Shown: positions 41,735 through 51,023 of the stretch, one piece after another | Layout of the letters: every line of letters starts with the position of its first letter | Position numbering within the stretch: position 1 is the first letter of the stretch | The notes under the pieces: model-generated | What the model was told of the DNA's origin: nothing | Database searches by the model: none | What the model saw: only the letters and a program-made list of their open reading frames with translations | Program-made: the position numbers and the translations under genes | Assembly: GCA_946542925.1 (NCBI GenBank) | Contig: CAMNLA010000043.1 | Coordinates: forward strand, 1 to 64,000 | Reading direction: 5' to 3' | Source: UBA4363 sp002393965 | GTDB lineage: Bacteria; Bacteroidota; Bacteroidia; Bacteroidales; Paludibacteraceae | Length of the DNA: 64,000 bases

Positions 41735-43084
41735 ATGAAAAAACTTATTTTCACATTTGCAGTTACAGCTGTATCTCTGACCTCATTCGGACAGGATGCC
41801 ACCGTACTAGCCACCCATCCAGACTCCATCAACCAGCGATGCAAGGAGAACAACTCTATCTATTATCAATTGTACAAGCAGAAGAACTACAAAGAAGCGT
41901 ATCAGCCATGGTTAGATCTTTACACTGCTTGTCCGTCCATGACAAAGAACATCTATATACACGGACCGAAGATTCTTGATTGGAAGATCAAGAATGCGAC
42001 TGATGCCTCGGAAAAGCAGGGATACTTCAACATGCTGATGAAGTTGTACGATGATCGTATTGAGTTGTACGGAACGGATAAGACCATGCCGAAATCTCAG
42101 ATTCTCTTAGCGAAATCAGCGGACTACATCAACAACGACACGCCGGATGATCCTTTGAAGAAAAAAGCATATGACTGGATTGCAGAATCCATGAACGAAG
42201 TGGGAGATGCGACTGATCCTTATTATCTCCAGTACTACATGTGGATTTCATCCAATCTCTATCGTCAGAACCAATCCGAGGAGCAGTTCAACCGCCTTCT
42301 TGCAGATTTCAACAAGACAACCGCCATTTTGGAAAAGCAAATTGCTGACTCTGCCAAGAATGCAGCACTATCTAAAAATGCCGCACAAGTAAAGGCAGCC
42401 AATGACCAAGCGGTAGCGACAACCGGAGCACTTACGGGAGAATCTTTAGATAAGATTTACGGTCCATTGGTAGAAAAGAACAAGGCTGATATCAACTACC
42501 TGACCAACACGCTGAATCTGTATGAGAAGGTAGGAGCAACAGAAACTCCGGTCTATTATAAAGCATCGGAATATGCCTATACCATTAAGCCTACAGAGGC
42601 ATCGGCAGTCGGATTGGGCAACATGTACCTTCAGAAGAAGAGTTACTCGACCGCTTTAAAATATTTTGAAGATGCGGTACAGTATTCGTCGAACAACACT
42701 CAGAAAGCCAAATACGAATACATGATTGCAACAATCTATTCATCTTACATGAATAATTCCTCTGCAGCACGCGAACACGCCCGTAAATCATTGCAATACA
42801 ATCCAAACCAAGGCAAGCCGTACATCCTGATTGGCAAATTATATGCCGGTTCACGAGTTTCTTCGGATCCAGTGCTTGCCAAAGCCGTGTATTGGGTTGC
42901 TGTTGACAAATTCGTAAAGGCGAAGTCTGTCGATCCATCTTGTGCTGGAGAAGCTAACGGACTGATTGCTCGTTACTCCAAGTACTTCCCTGAAGACAAA
43001 GAAATCTTCATGCACCCGGACATCAACAAAGGTTCGTCCTACACAGTAGGAGGTTGGATTGGAGAATCCACGATAGTCCGATAA
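41735..43084 (+). CDS. Exported TPR-repeat protein
   Basis: A 449-residue periplasmic or outer-membrane-associated protein with signal peptide MKKLIFTFAVTAVSLTSFGQ. The C-terminal half has tetratricopeptide motifs, such as ASAVGLGNMYLQKKSYSTALKYFEDAV and AREHARKSLQYNPNQGKPYI (written in part). The N-terminal part has a lysine-tyrosine-rich helical region. Codon choice is more regular than in its neighbours, suggesting good expression. Its position beside lptC and barrel genes suggests an envelope-assembly role. The function is not known to me. Confidence 0.75.
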   Translation: MKKLIFTFAVTAVSLTSFGQDATVLATHPDSINQRCKENNSIYYQLYKQKNYKEAYQPWLDLYTACPSMTKNIYIHGPKILDWKIKNATDASEKQGYFNMLMKLYDDRIELYGTDKTMPKSQILLAKSADYINNDTPDDPLKKKAYDWIAESMNEVGDATDPYYLQYYMWISSNLYRQNQSEEQFNRLLADFNKTTAILEKQIADSAKNAALSKNAAQVKAANDQAVATTGALTGESLDKIYGPLVEKNKADINYLTNTLNLYEKVGATETPVYYKASEYAYTIKPTEASAVGLGNMYLQKKSYSTALKYFEDAVQYSSNNTQKAKYEYMIATIYSSYMNNSSAAREHARKSLQYNPNQGKPYILIGKLYAGSRVSSDPVLAKAVYWVAVDKFVKAKSVDPSCAGEANGLIARYSKYFPEDKEIFMHPDINKGSSYTVGGWIGESTIVR

Positions 43085-43092
43085 GAACCCTG

Positions 43093-43716
43093 ATGTACAG
43101 AACATATCCGAAATCACAAAAAAGAAGTCCAATCATCGCCAGTTTGGCGATGATTGGTTTTCTTCTTTGTATTCTATGTACATCGTGCAACGAAAAGGAA
43201 AGTGAATTTCAGGAAGTCACCACTCCCCGTTTTGCACAACCACTAATGGCGGCAGACTCAGTCGTGACCATTATCTCGGACTCTGGTGTCACACGTTACC
43301 GTATCAGCACCTCCCAATGGAATGTTTACGACCATGTAGCGGATCCCTATTGGGATTTTCCTCAGGGTATCAAATTAGAGCGTTTCGATACCTTACTTCA
43401 CATTGATGCTCGAATGTGGGCGGACACAGCCCATTTTCTTGAAAAAAAAGCCTTATGGGAGTTTCGCGGACATGTATCGGCTCGGAATCTCAGGGGCGAA
43501 GTATTTGAAACCTCTCAACTTTTTTTCAATCAAGACCTTGAACGCTTTTATTCGGACCGTCTCATTCGGATTCACCAGTCCGACAAGATTCTTGTTGGAG
43601 AAGGTTTTGAGTCCAATGCGTCATTCTCCCATTACACGATCCGACATCCGAAAGGTATTTTTCCTGTACAGGACAAAGCAGACTCCGTTTCTGATTCCAC
43701 AGTCATACATCCCTAA
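43093..43716 (+). CDS. lptC: LPS export periplasmic protein LptC
   Basis: Part of the inner-membrane LptBFGC complex that passes lipopolysaccharide to the periplasmic bridge. The 207-residue protein has an N-terminal hydrophobic segment ending LCTSC, so it may be a lipoprotein or single-span anchor. A jelly-roll fragment follows, with WNVYDHVADPYWDFPQGIKLERFD and WEFRGHVSARNLRGEVFETSQL. I chose ATG 43093, because an in-frame TTG at 43054 lies inside the previous gene. lptA, lptB, lptF and lptG are not in the window. Confidence 0.85.
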   Translation: MYRTYPKSQKRSPIIASLAMIGFLLCILCTSCNEKESEFQEVTTPRFAQPLMAADSVVTIISDSGVTRYRISTSQWNVYDHVADPYWDFPQGIKLERFDTLLHIDARMWADTAHFLEKKALWEFRGHVSARNLRGEVFETSQLFFNQDLERFYSDRLIRIHQSDKILVGEGFESNASFSHYTIRHPKGIFPVQDKADSVSDSTVIHP

Positions 43717-43775
43717 TCTTTTAAAACAGAAAGAATTCCTCAAGGACTAAAGCACTCACCACATATCCATCCTAG

Positions 43776-45050
43776 ATGTCACCTACCCTGTTTGCTGTCT
43801 GTATCATTCTTCTTTCATTGGCATTTTCAGCCTTCTTTTCAGGCATAGAAATTGCTTTTGTATCAGCCGACCGATTAAAATTTGAGTTGGATCGTCAGAA
43901 GAACTCTATACCAAACACCCTGTTATCCTTTCTCTTTGCACGTCCACAAGACGTTCTCTCAACCATTCTTGTCGGCAACAACATAGCATTGGTCATCTAT
44001 GGTCTTCAGATGGCCTATTTGCTTGAGAGCCCCCTTCAATTCATCTCACAGAATGTTGCCTTCCTCACTATTTCACAGACCATTCTCTCCACCCTACTTG
44101 TTCTTCTGGTTGGAGAATATCTACCCAAAACTTTTTTTCGCGTTAATCCCTATTTTTGGCTTCGCCATTTTTCATTTCTTCTGCTGTCCTGCTACATTGT
44201 TCTTTGGCCAATAGCCAAATTAACAACCCTTCTCTCCGCCCTATTTCTTTACCCATTCGGATGTAAGACACCAGGAGAGGCGCATCACGTATTCTCCCGG
44301 GCAGACCTCTATGCTTGGTTTTTACAAAACATTGAACACAGCAGACCGGAAAACATGGAATCAGAAGTACAATATTTTCGAAATGCTCTTGATTTCTCGT
44401 CCATTCGGCTCAAGGACTGCCTGATTCCCCGCAATGAAGTCGTTGCGCTTGATGAATCCACCGATTTGTCCACCCTTCGAAACACTTTTATTGAATCTGG
44501 CTTATCAAAGATCGTCATCTACCGACAGACCATCGACAACGTTCTGGGATACATTCACAACTCCGAAATGTTCCGAAATCCACAGACATGGCGTAATCAT
44601 ATTATCAACATACCCATCGTACCAGAGACAATGCCCGCCAATCGTCTCATGTCCCTTTTCATAAAAGAAAAACGTTCCATGGCTGTTGTCGTGGACGAGT
44701 TCGGTGGGACGGCAGGCATTGTTACCCGAGAAGATATTGTAGAAGAAATCGTAGGGGAAATAGAAGACGAGCACGATTCCAACCAACTCATATGCAAGCA
44801 GTTGAATTCTGGAGACTACCTTCTTTCTGGGCGCATGGAGATCGATGCCATCAATCAACGGTTCGGGTTACACATTCCTGAATCAGACGACTACGTAACC
44901 ATTGCCGGCTTCATTCTTCAGTCACTCAGAGACTTTCCAAAGTTAAATGAAGAATTCGATATCGGTTCATTCCACTTCAAGATTCTTCAACTCCAATCAA
45001 ACAAAATACAATTGCTGACCCTTCGGATTCTGCCCAATGACAGTCATTAA
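43776..45050 (+). CDS. CNNM/CorC-family transporter with CBS pair
   Basis: A 424-residue membrane protein. Residues about 1-145 hold four helices of the CNNM/DUF21 type. Residues about 200-320 form a CBS domain pair (KDCLIPRNEVVALDES and the segment with FGGTAGIVTREDIVEEIVGEIEDE), and the C-terminal 80 residues are the CorC/HlyC domain. Such proteins influence magnesium and cobalt transport and sometimes efflux; a GldE-like gliding protein is a related alternative. It is an inner-membrane protein. It sits between lptC and ppiD, as commonly seen in Bacteroidales. Confidence 0.9.
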   Translation: MSPTLFAVCIILLSLAFSAFFSGIEIAFVSADRLKFELDRQKNSIPNTLLSFLFARPQDVLSTILVGNNIALVIYGLQMAYLLESPLQFISQNVAFLTISQTILSTLLVLLVGEYLPKTFFRVNPYFWLRHFSFLLLSCYIVLWPIAKLTTLLSALFLYPFGCKTPGEAHHVFSRADLYAWFLQNIEHSRPENMESEVQYFRNALDFSSIRLKDCLIPRNEVVALDESTDLSTLRNTFIESGLSKIVIYRQTIDNVLGYIHNSEMFRNPQTWRNHIINIPIVPETMPANRLMSLFIKEKRSMAVVVDEFGGTAGIVTREDIVEEIVGEIEDEHDSNQLICKQLNSGDYLLSGRMEIDAINQRFGLHIPESDDYVTIAGFILQSLRDFPKLNEEFDIGSFHFKILQLQSNKIQLLTLRILPNDSH

Positions 45051-45214
45051 AGACTTTCAAAGAGCGAAAAACCTTTCATAAAGAGACTCACGATACATAT
45101 AAATCCTTTTGCTATCCTAATCACATTGCTACTGTTTACGTCATTCGCCTTTCCTCACCCTGTCTGTCAACGAGAAAAGGGGGAAGAAAAAACTATGATG
45201 TCAGAAAAAAAACG

Positions 45215-45222
45215 TATCTTCG
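45215..45222 (+). promoter_or_regulatory. Putative -7 element TATCTTCG for ppiD
   Basis: Seven of eight matches to TAnnTTTG, 63 bases before the ppiD start. The 235-bp gap around it holds no gene and no clear terminator. Confidence 0.4.
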
Positions 45223-45285
45223 CACGATTTTCCTATAACACCCGTTATAAAACGTCAAAAAAACAAAAAACATAACACTATAAAC

Positions 45286-47427
45286 ATGGCAACTCTTCAA
45301 AAGATTCGCAACAGAGGCGTACTGCTTCTCATCATCATCGGTGCTGCTCTTCTTGCATTCATCATCGGAGACTTTCTCAACAACTCATCCACCATTCTGA
45401 ATCAGGATCGTGACAACATTGCTGAAATAGACGGCAATGCGATCAAGTTGATGGACTATCAGAATCGTGTAGATGAATTTACGGAAGTAGTCAAGATTGA
45501 GCAGCAGACCAATTCGCTTAACGCACAAGTCAGTGAACAAATCCGTCGTCAAGTATGGAATGATATCATCACTGAGTCACTTCTCAATGAAGAGGCGGAC
45601 GAACTTGGCCTCAGCGTTTCGGAGCAGGAGTTGCAGGAGCAGACCGTTGGGACTCATCCAAATCGAGTACTAGCGGGAGGGCGTCTTTTCTACAATCAGC
45701 AAGGAGGTTTTGATGTTCAGTCTCTCATAAACTATCTAAATCAGCCTGCTGCCGATGCTGCACAAGCAGAGCAGAAAGCCACGTTACAAAAATATTGGAA
45801 TTTCTATCGCAATCAGGTTAAGAACAACATTCTTCAAACGAAATACAACCTCTTGCTTGCTGGTTCCATCAACGTTAACAGACTGGAAGCAAAGCAAGAA
45901 TTCGCATCGCGTCAAAACAGTTCAGATGTCACCTATATTGTTAAAAACTATGGAGCCGTTGATGACAAGAAAGTGAGTGTCAGCGAAGAGGAAATTAGCA
46001 AGAAATACGAACAACTCAAGGCTCTCTTCTATCAGCCGGTACACTCAAGGGATGCAAAAATCGTATTGTTCCAGAACTCGCCTTCTCAGGATGACCAGAA
46101 GAAGGCAGAAGAATGGATCAACAAACTGCAGCCGGAATTTGCAGCAGCAGAAGACATTGCAGATTTTGCGGTTGCTAATGCCGGATCCTGCAACAATGCT
46201 CCTGTATCAGCGAATATGATAGACCCTGACCTCAAAGAATTTGCTTTCTCTGGTTCCAAAGGTCAAACTTTTGGACCTCAGTTATTCGGCAATGTCTATA
46301 AAATGGCCCGTATAGTGGAGACCGGTATTACAGCCCCAGATTCACTCCATCTTCGTCAGATTGCCATACAAGGCAAAGACTCCGCTGAAGCAAAACAATT
46401 AGCAGATTCGATTCTCCTTGCGCTGAAAGGAGGTGCTGATTTTGCTGTTCTTGCTCAAAAATACAACGGAGGGAACGGAGATCTCGGTTGGCAGAGTGTC
46501 TATGGTATTGAATCGAACCCATCCAACGATAAATTATGCAAACAACTGCTTGCAGCGCCTGTACAACAGCCGTTCGTTTTCAACAGAGATGATAACAAAA
46601 ACGTAGCAAGCATCTTTATTGTACAAGAGCGCACCTCCAATGTCCGCAAGGTTCGTTTGGCTGTTATTCCATCGGAAATTGTGCCTAGCAAACAAACTAC
46701 AGCAGCGAACTTCAACAAAGCAAAAGAATTTGCGGCGTCATGCAACAACAATGCAGACAACTTTGAGGCACAAGCCAAGAAGAAGGGTTACACGGTAGAA
46801 AACGTATCGGATCTGACATCCGATCAGACGCGCCTCGGCATGTTGGAAAACAGCGGAGATGTCATCAACTGGGTTCTTGGTCCAAAAACAGAGCAAGGGG
46901 ACGTTTCTGACGTATTCGACTGTGGAGAGACCTTTATTGTTGCAGCCGTATCGGGTATTCATGAAAAGGGTTACCGCACGCTTGAGGACGAGCAAGTAAA
47001 GAACTACGTCAAGCAAGAAGCCTTGAAAGATAAGAAAGCCGAGTTCATCACCAAGGAGATGGCGGGAACCACAGACATCAATGCTTTGGCATCGAAGTTG
47101 GGTATACAGACATCACAGGCACAAAATGTCAAATTCACCGACCACGTATTCGGCACATCTGGATATGAGCCAGCTGTTATTGGAGCTACAGCCTTCACGG
47201 AGGCAGGAAAGACTTCGGCTCCTATCAAAGGAGAGAACGGCATTTATGTAGTGAAGGTAGACAAGAAATACGGAACGGGAGAAACCTTCGATGAGAAGAC
47301 CGAGGGGAACCAATTGCTTATCCGTTATCGAAGTGCCATCAGCAGTAACGACATCTTCAACGGAGCCCTTGGAGCGCTTTATCGTGCTGCCGAAGTAAAA
47401 GACAACCGCTCCGCTCTGTTGCGTTAA
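45286..47427 (+). CDS. PpiD-like periplasmic peptidyl-prolyl isomerase / chaperone
   Basis: A 713-residue protein anchored by one N-terminal transmembrane helix (IRNRGVLLLIIIGAALLAFI, about residues 7-26). It then has the SurA/PpiD-type N-terminal chaperone region (NIAEIDGNAIKLMDYQNRV). A parvulin domain lies near residue 345-450, with DSLHLRQIAIQGKDS and a glycine-rich GGNGDLGW loop. A second, degenerate rotamase-like region follows. It helps fold outer-membrane and exported proteins in the periplasm. It has its own weak -7 element and is followed 16 bp later by rlmN. Confidence 0.88.
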   Translation: MATLQKIRNRGVLLLIIIGAALLAFIIGDFLNNSSTILNQDRDNIAEIDGNAIKLMDYQNRVDEFTEVVKIEQQTNSLNAQVSEQIRRQVWNDIITESLLNEEADELGLSVSEQELQEQTVGTHPNRVLAGGRLFYNQQGGFDVQSLINYLNQPAADAAQAEQKATLQKYWNFYRNQVKNNILQTKYNLLLAGSINVNRLEAKQEFASRQNSSDVTYIVKNYGAVDDKKVSVSEEEISKKYEQLKALFYQPVHSRDAKIVLFQNSPSQDDQKKAEEWINKLQPEFAAAEDIADFAVANAGSCNNAPVSANMIDPDLKEFAFSGSKGQTFGPQLFGNVYKMARIVETGITAPDSLHLRQIAIQGKDSAEAKQLADSILLALKGGADFAVLAQKYNGGNGDLGWQSVYGIESNPSNDKLCKQLLAAPVQQPFVFNRDDNKNVASIFIVQERTSNVRKVRLAVIPSEIVPSKQTTAANFNKAKEFAASCNNNADNFEAQAKKKGYTVENVSDLTSDQTRLGMLENSGDVINWVLGPKTEQGDVSDVFDCGETFIVAAVSGIHEKGYRTLEDEQVKNYVKQEALKDKKAEFITKEMAGTTDINALASKLGIQTSQAQNVKFTDHVFGTSGYEPAVIGATAFTEAGKTSAPIKGENGIYVVKVDKKYGTGETFDEKTEGNQLLIRYRSAISSNDIFNGALGALYRAAEVKDNRSALLR

Positions 47428-47443
47428 TCCTACAACGAACCCA

Positions 47444-48469
47444 ATGGATTCCTTCATAGGGAAAACATTAGAAGAACTGAAGTCCATAGTCTCCGGCTAT
47501 GGACTTCCCTCTTTTTCTGCGAAGCAGATTGCGCAATGGATCTACGTCAAGCGTTGTGACACGATAGATGGTTTCAGTAATCTATCACAGAAGAACAGAG
47601 CCTTGTTATCGGAGCATTACCAAGTAGGTCTGACAAAGCCAGTTGGATCTGCCCGATCCAAAGATGGTACGATCAAATACCTTTTCCAGACCCAGCATGG
47701 GTTGATAGAGACCGTATACATACCGGAAGAAGACCGCGCGACACTCTGCGTTTCGTGTCAGGTCGGATGCAAGATGAACTGTTCTTTCTGCATGACAGGC
47801 AGGATGGGGTTTCATGGTTCTTTGTCATCGGCTGAGATTCTAAATCAAATACTCTCGATACCAGAATCGAAGAAACTGACCAATATTGTATTCATGGGAA
47901 TGGGCGAGCCGATGGACAATATTGACCAAGTTCTTCGAGCGACCGAGATCCTGACTTCGGACTACGGATTAGCTTGGTCCCCTAAACGCATCACGGTCTC
48001 GACCGTAGGTCTATTGCCTGGTCTGCGACGTTTATTAACCGAATCACAGTGTCATATTGCCGTATCGTTGCACAATCCCATCGGAGAAGAGCGACAGGAA
48101 CTGATGCCAGTACAAAAGGCCTACCCTATTGCCGATGTTGTAACGTTGTTGCGTCAGTACGACTTCAGTCATCAACGTCGTATCTCTTTCGAATATACTC
48201 TATTTGAAGGCGTCAATGACACCTCACGTCATGCAGCGGCGTTACTGCGTCTGTTGCGTGGTTTAGAATGCCGTGTCAACCTAATCCATTTCCATCCGAT
48301 TCCAGAATCGTCACTAAGGCCGACAGACAGCAGAAACATGGAACGATTCCGTGACTACCTGAACGAAAATGGTTTGACCACCACCATACGTCGATCACGA
48401 GGACAAGACATTGAAGCGGCGTGCGGTCTGTTATCTACCCAAGAGCAGGAACGCCACAAAAAGGATTGA
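47444..48469 (+). CDS. rlmN: 23S rRNA (adenine2503-C2)-methyltransferase RlmN
   Basis: A radical SAM enzyme that methylates A2503 of 23S rRNA and A37 of some tRNAs. At 341 residues it has the N-terminal accessory domain, the CxxxCxxC iron-sulfur motif in GCKMNCSFCMTGRMG, NIVFMGMGEPMDN and the conserved substrate-methylation cysteine region near the C-terminus (EAACGLL). It is cytosolic. It starts 16 bp after ppiD, without a terminator in between, and precedes a promoter at 48484-48514. Confidence 0.96.
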   Translation: MDSFIGKTLEELKSIVSGYGLPSFSAKQIAQWIYVKRCDTIDGFSNLSQKNRALLSEHYQVGLTKPVGSARSKDGTIKYLFQTQHGLIETVYIPEEDRATLCVSCQVGCKMNCSFCMTGRMGFHGSLSSAEILNQILSIPESKKLTNIVFMGMGEPMDNIDQVLRATEILTSDYGLAWSPKRITVSTVGLLPGLRRLLTESQCHIAVSLHNPIGEERQELMPVQKAYPIADVVTLLRQYDFSHQRRISFEYTLFEGVNDTSRHAAALLRLLRGLECRVNLIHFHPIPESSLRPTDSRNMERFRDYLNENGLTTTIRRSRGQDIEAACGLLSTQEQERHKKD

Positions 48470-48483
48470 GCATTCTCCGCATC

Positions 48484-48514
48484 TTGTTTTTCCCATGCTT
48501 TATCCTTATCTTTG
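48484..48514 (+). promoter_or_regulatory. Promoter for the DUF4837 lipoprotein
   Basis: TTG at 48484-48486, a 20-base spacer, and TATCTTTG at 48507-48514. The leader to the start at 48696 is about 175 bases and otherwise shows no gene. Confidence 0.6.
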
Positions 48515-48695
48515 AAGTCTTTCATACATACAGGTATCGAGCCTCCCTTTCTGAATTATTCAATATAGTGCGAGAACAATTCTGTAAAGTCAGACCGTGA
48601 CGATATGCATGACAAAGCATCCCTCATTTTGATGCCTTGTCACTTTCAAGAGAAACCACCATTAAAACAACCCCATAGAACCACTACATCCAGTC

Positions 48696-49742
48696 ATGTT
48701 CCTACCATCATACCGTATTAAACATCACAGCAATAAGGCACACACGTTTCCTTTCTTGCTTATTCTTCTCTCACTTGCATCTTTCATGATGCTTTTAGTT
48801 TCCTGTGAGAAAGGGCGCATACTGACCTCCATCACGGGTTCTGCCCATGAGATTCTAGTCGTGGTTGATCCTCAGCAGCGCAAGACATCTGCCTTCCGTT
48901 CATTGCTTGACAGTCTGCAAACAGACATTCCCGGTCTTCCACAGGCAGAGCCCACGTTATCCGTATCCATCTGTTCCCCCTCCGAATTCACCTCCATGTT
49001 GAAGCCTACGCGCAACATTCTTATTGTAGAAGTCAATCCCAACAAATACACGCACACCGAACTCTACAAATCTAAAGACAGATGGGCAGAGCCTCAGAGT
49101 GTGCTGCGAATCGTTTCTCCATCGCCAGATTCATTACAATTATTCGTTCAATTGAACGGACGACGTATTACCGACTATTTTGTACAGGCGGAAGCCGATC
49201 GAGAGATTGCTTTTCTTCGCAAACACAACCATAAGGGGATGGGGCAGATTGTGAAAGAACAATTCGGGTTCACGATGCTTATACCTACAGAAATCACGTT
49301 ATCTAAGAAGAGTGAGCATGACAATGCGCTATGGTTATCAAGTGGCGACAAGCCCGTCCGTCAAGACCTCCTTATCTACACCTATCCATACACATCTTCA
49401 TCTCAATTGTCTCCAGACTCGTTGGATGCGCGTCGTGATACCGTATGCAGATACCTTATACCTGGTCCAGTTAAAGACTCGTATATGGGGACAGAAAAAC
49501 AATATGATCATCCGATCCATCGTCCAATCACCATGAACAATGCTTATTGTGACGAAGCGAGGGGATTATGGAAAGTCATCGGCAACACGACGATGGGAGG
49601 TCCGTATGTATCGCGCACCATCATTGATCAAGAAAACCAACGTGTCATCACTGTTGAAGGATTTGTATTTGCTCCCCAGCAGAAAAAGCGGGCTCATATC
49701 AGGCAGTTGGAAGCGTCACTTCAGACTGTTCAGTTGAAATAG
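48696..49742 (+). CDS. DUF4837 family lipoprotein
   Basis: A 348-residue protein with a hydrophobic signal ending MLLVSC (Cys about 35), so probably a lipoprotein. The mature part matches the DUF4837 pattern: ITGSAHEILVVVDPQQ, then RNILIVEVNPNKYT, then a later half with WKVIGNTTMGGPYVSRT and a long strand region ending VEGFVFAPQQKKRA. Its function is unknown. It is located between rlmN and pdxA, as I recall from related genomes. The predicted location is the periplasm or the outer membrane. Confidence 0.8.
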   Translation: MFLPSYRIKHHSNKAHTFPFLLILLSLASFMMLLVSCEKGRILTSITGSAHEILVVVDPQQRKTSAFRSLLDSLQTDIPGLPQAEPTLSVSICSPSEFTSMLKPTRNILIVEVNPNKYTHTELYKSKDRWAEPQSVLRIVSPSPDSLQLFVQLNGRRITDYFVQAEADREIAFLRKHNHKGMGQIVKEQFGFTMLIPTEITLSKKSEHDNALWLSSGDKPVRQDLLIYTYPYTSSSQLSPDSLDARRDTVCRYLIPGPVKDSYMGTEKQYDHPIHRPITMNNAYCDEARGLWKVIGNTTMGGPYVSRTIIDQENQRVITVEGFVFAPQQKKRAHIRQLEASLQTVQLK

Positions 49743-49831
49743 TAGACGTTCCGTCTGTTGTTACCAGGAAAGAGTCCGTTCAATCAAGAACAAATAAACC
49801 ATATTAAAGAACATACACAACGTCAAACAAA

Positions 49832-50890
49832 ATGGACAAACCAATCATAGGCATCACGCAAGGGGACATCAATGGTATTGGCTTTGAGATAATACTAAAA
49901 GCTTTGACCGACCCCATGATATTGGACATCTGCACTCCAGTCATCTATGGTTCACCGAAGGTGGCTGCCTACTACCGCAAACAGTTAGAGATGCAGAACT
50001 TCAACCTGAATCTTATTACAGAAGCCTCCTCGGCTGCACACCACAAGGTAAACATCATCAACACCTCGACAGACGATTTGAAAGTGGACACGTCGCGCAA
50101 CTCGCTTGAAGCGGGCAAGGCGGCCCTCAGTGCGTTGGAAGCTGCCGTAAAAGATGCGAAAGAAGGGAAGATAGCCGCCATTGTCACTGCCCCGATCAAC
50201 CGTCAGGCATATGGAGAGCAGGAGGAATTCAAATTCATTGGGCATACGGAGTATCTTGAACAGCAGTTTGAAGCCCAAGGCAAATCACTGCAACTGATGG
50301 TTGGAGAAGTGATGCGCATTGCATCCCTTACGGGTCACGTTCCCGTATCACAAGTACCATCTCTGATTACGATAGATGCCATTGTTGAGAAAGTACATAT
50401 CCTTCAGCACGTACTTCGACGTGACTTTGGCATCAACAAGCCCAGAATTGCGGTATTAGGGTTGAATCCTCATGCTGACAGCGAGGAACCGCAACGAGAG
50501 GAATTGGAAATTATCCGTCCAGCCGTAAAGCGACTGAATGACGAAAAAATACTATGTTTCGGTCCGTTAATGGCCGACATGTTATTCGGAACAGGTCAGT
50601 TCACCCGTTACGATGCTATTTTGGCCATGTATCATGATCAGTGTATGATTCCGTTCAAGACCTTGTCCATGGATGCCGGAGTACGCATGAGTGCCAACCT
50701 CCCGATTATCCGTACAGCCCCCACGCATGGTACGCGTTACGACATTGCGGGAAAAAACGAGGCGAGTGAGGAGTCCCTGCGCAATGCCTTGTATTTGGCC
50801 GTGGACACTGTCCATAACCGCAGGACATATGACGAATCAACAGCCAATCCCTTGAAGGTTTCTCCAGCGTCCCCACGTCGTGAACGTTGA
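49832..50890 (+). CDS. pdxA: 4-hydroxythreonine-4-phosphate dehydrogenase
   Basis: NAD-dependent oxidation in the DXP-dependent route to pyridoxal phosphate. The 352 residues begin IIGITQGDINGIGFEII. They contain KFIGHTEYLEQQF and LTGHVPVSQVPSLIT, whose His residues are among the metal ligands, then VLGLNPHAD and MYHDQCMIPFKTL with further ligand histidines, and end with a C-terminal APTHGTRYDIAGKNEAS. Length is normal. It is a cytosolic dimer. A terminator at 50915-50947 follows immediately. Confidence 0.96.
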   Translation: MDKPIIGITQGDINGIGFEIILKALTDPMILDICTPVIYGSPKVAAYYRKQLEMQNFNLNLITEASSAAHHKVNIINTSTDDLKVDTSRNSLEAGKAALSALEAAVKDAKEGKIAAIVTAPINRQAYGEQEEFKFIGHTEYLEQQFEAQGKSLQLMVGEVMRIASLTGHVPVSQVPSLITIDAIVEKVHILQHVLRRDFGINKPRIAVLGLNPHADSEEPQREELEIIRPAVKRLNDEKILCFGPLMADMLFGTGQFTRYDAILAMYHDQCMIPFKTLSMDAGVRMSANLPIIRTAPTHGTRYDIAGKNEASEESLRNALYLAVDTVHNRRTYDESTANPLKVSPASPRRER

Positions 50891-50914
50891 GAATACACCT
50901 AATTCATACACCAG

Positions 50915-50947
50915 AAGAGCCCGATACGATCCGTTGTCGGGCTCTTT
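50915..50947 (+). terminator. Terminator after pdxA
   Basis: AAGAGCCCGA (50915-50924) pairs with TCGGGCTCTT (50937-50946), followed by a short T-rich run. Confidence 0.8.
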
Positions 50948-50966
50948 GTTATAGTACTCCAAAACG

Positions 50967-51000
50967 AAAAAGGACGAGCCTTTGGGCTCGTCCTTTTTTT
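50967..51000. terminator. Bidirectional terminator between pdxA and htpG
   Basis: AAAAAGGACGAGCC (50967-50980) pairs with GGCTCGTCCTTTTT (50985-50998) around the four-base loop TTTG, with T-rich ends on both strands. It ends the minus-strand htpG gene. Confidence 0.88.
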
Positions 51001-51023
51001 TATAGAATCAAACTAATTCAGGA

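Noticed and set aside
45051..45285. Replication origin near the apparent skew change
   Set aside because: The gap has no DnaA-box cluster and no AT-rich unwinding element distinct from its surroundings.
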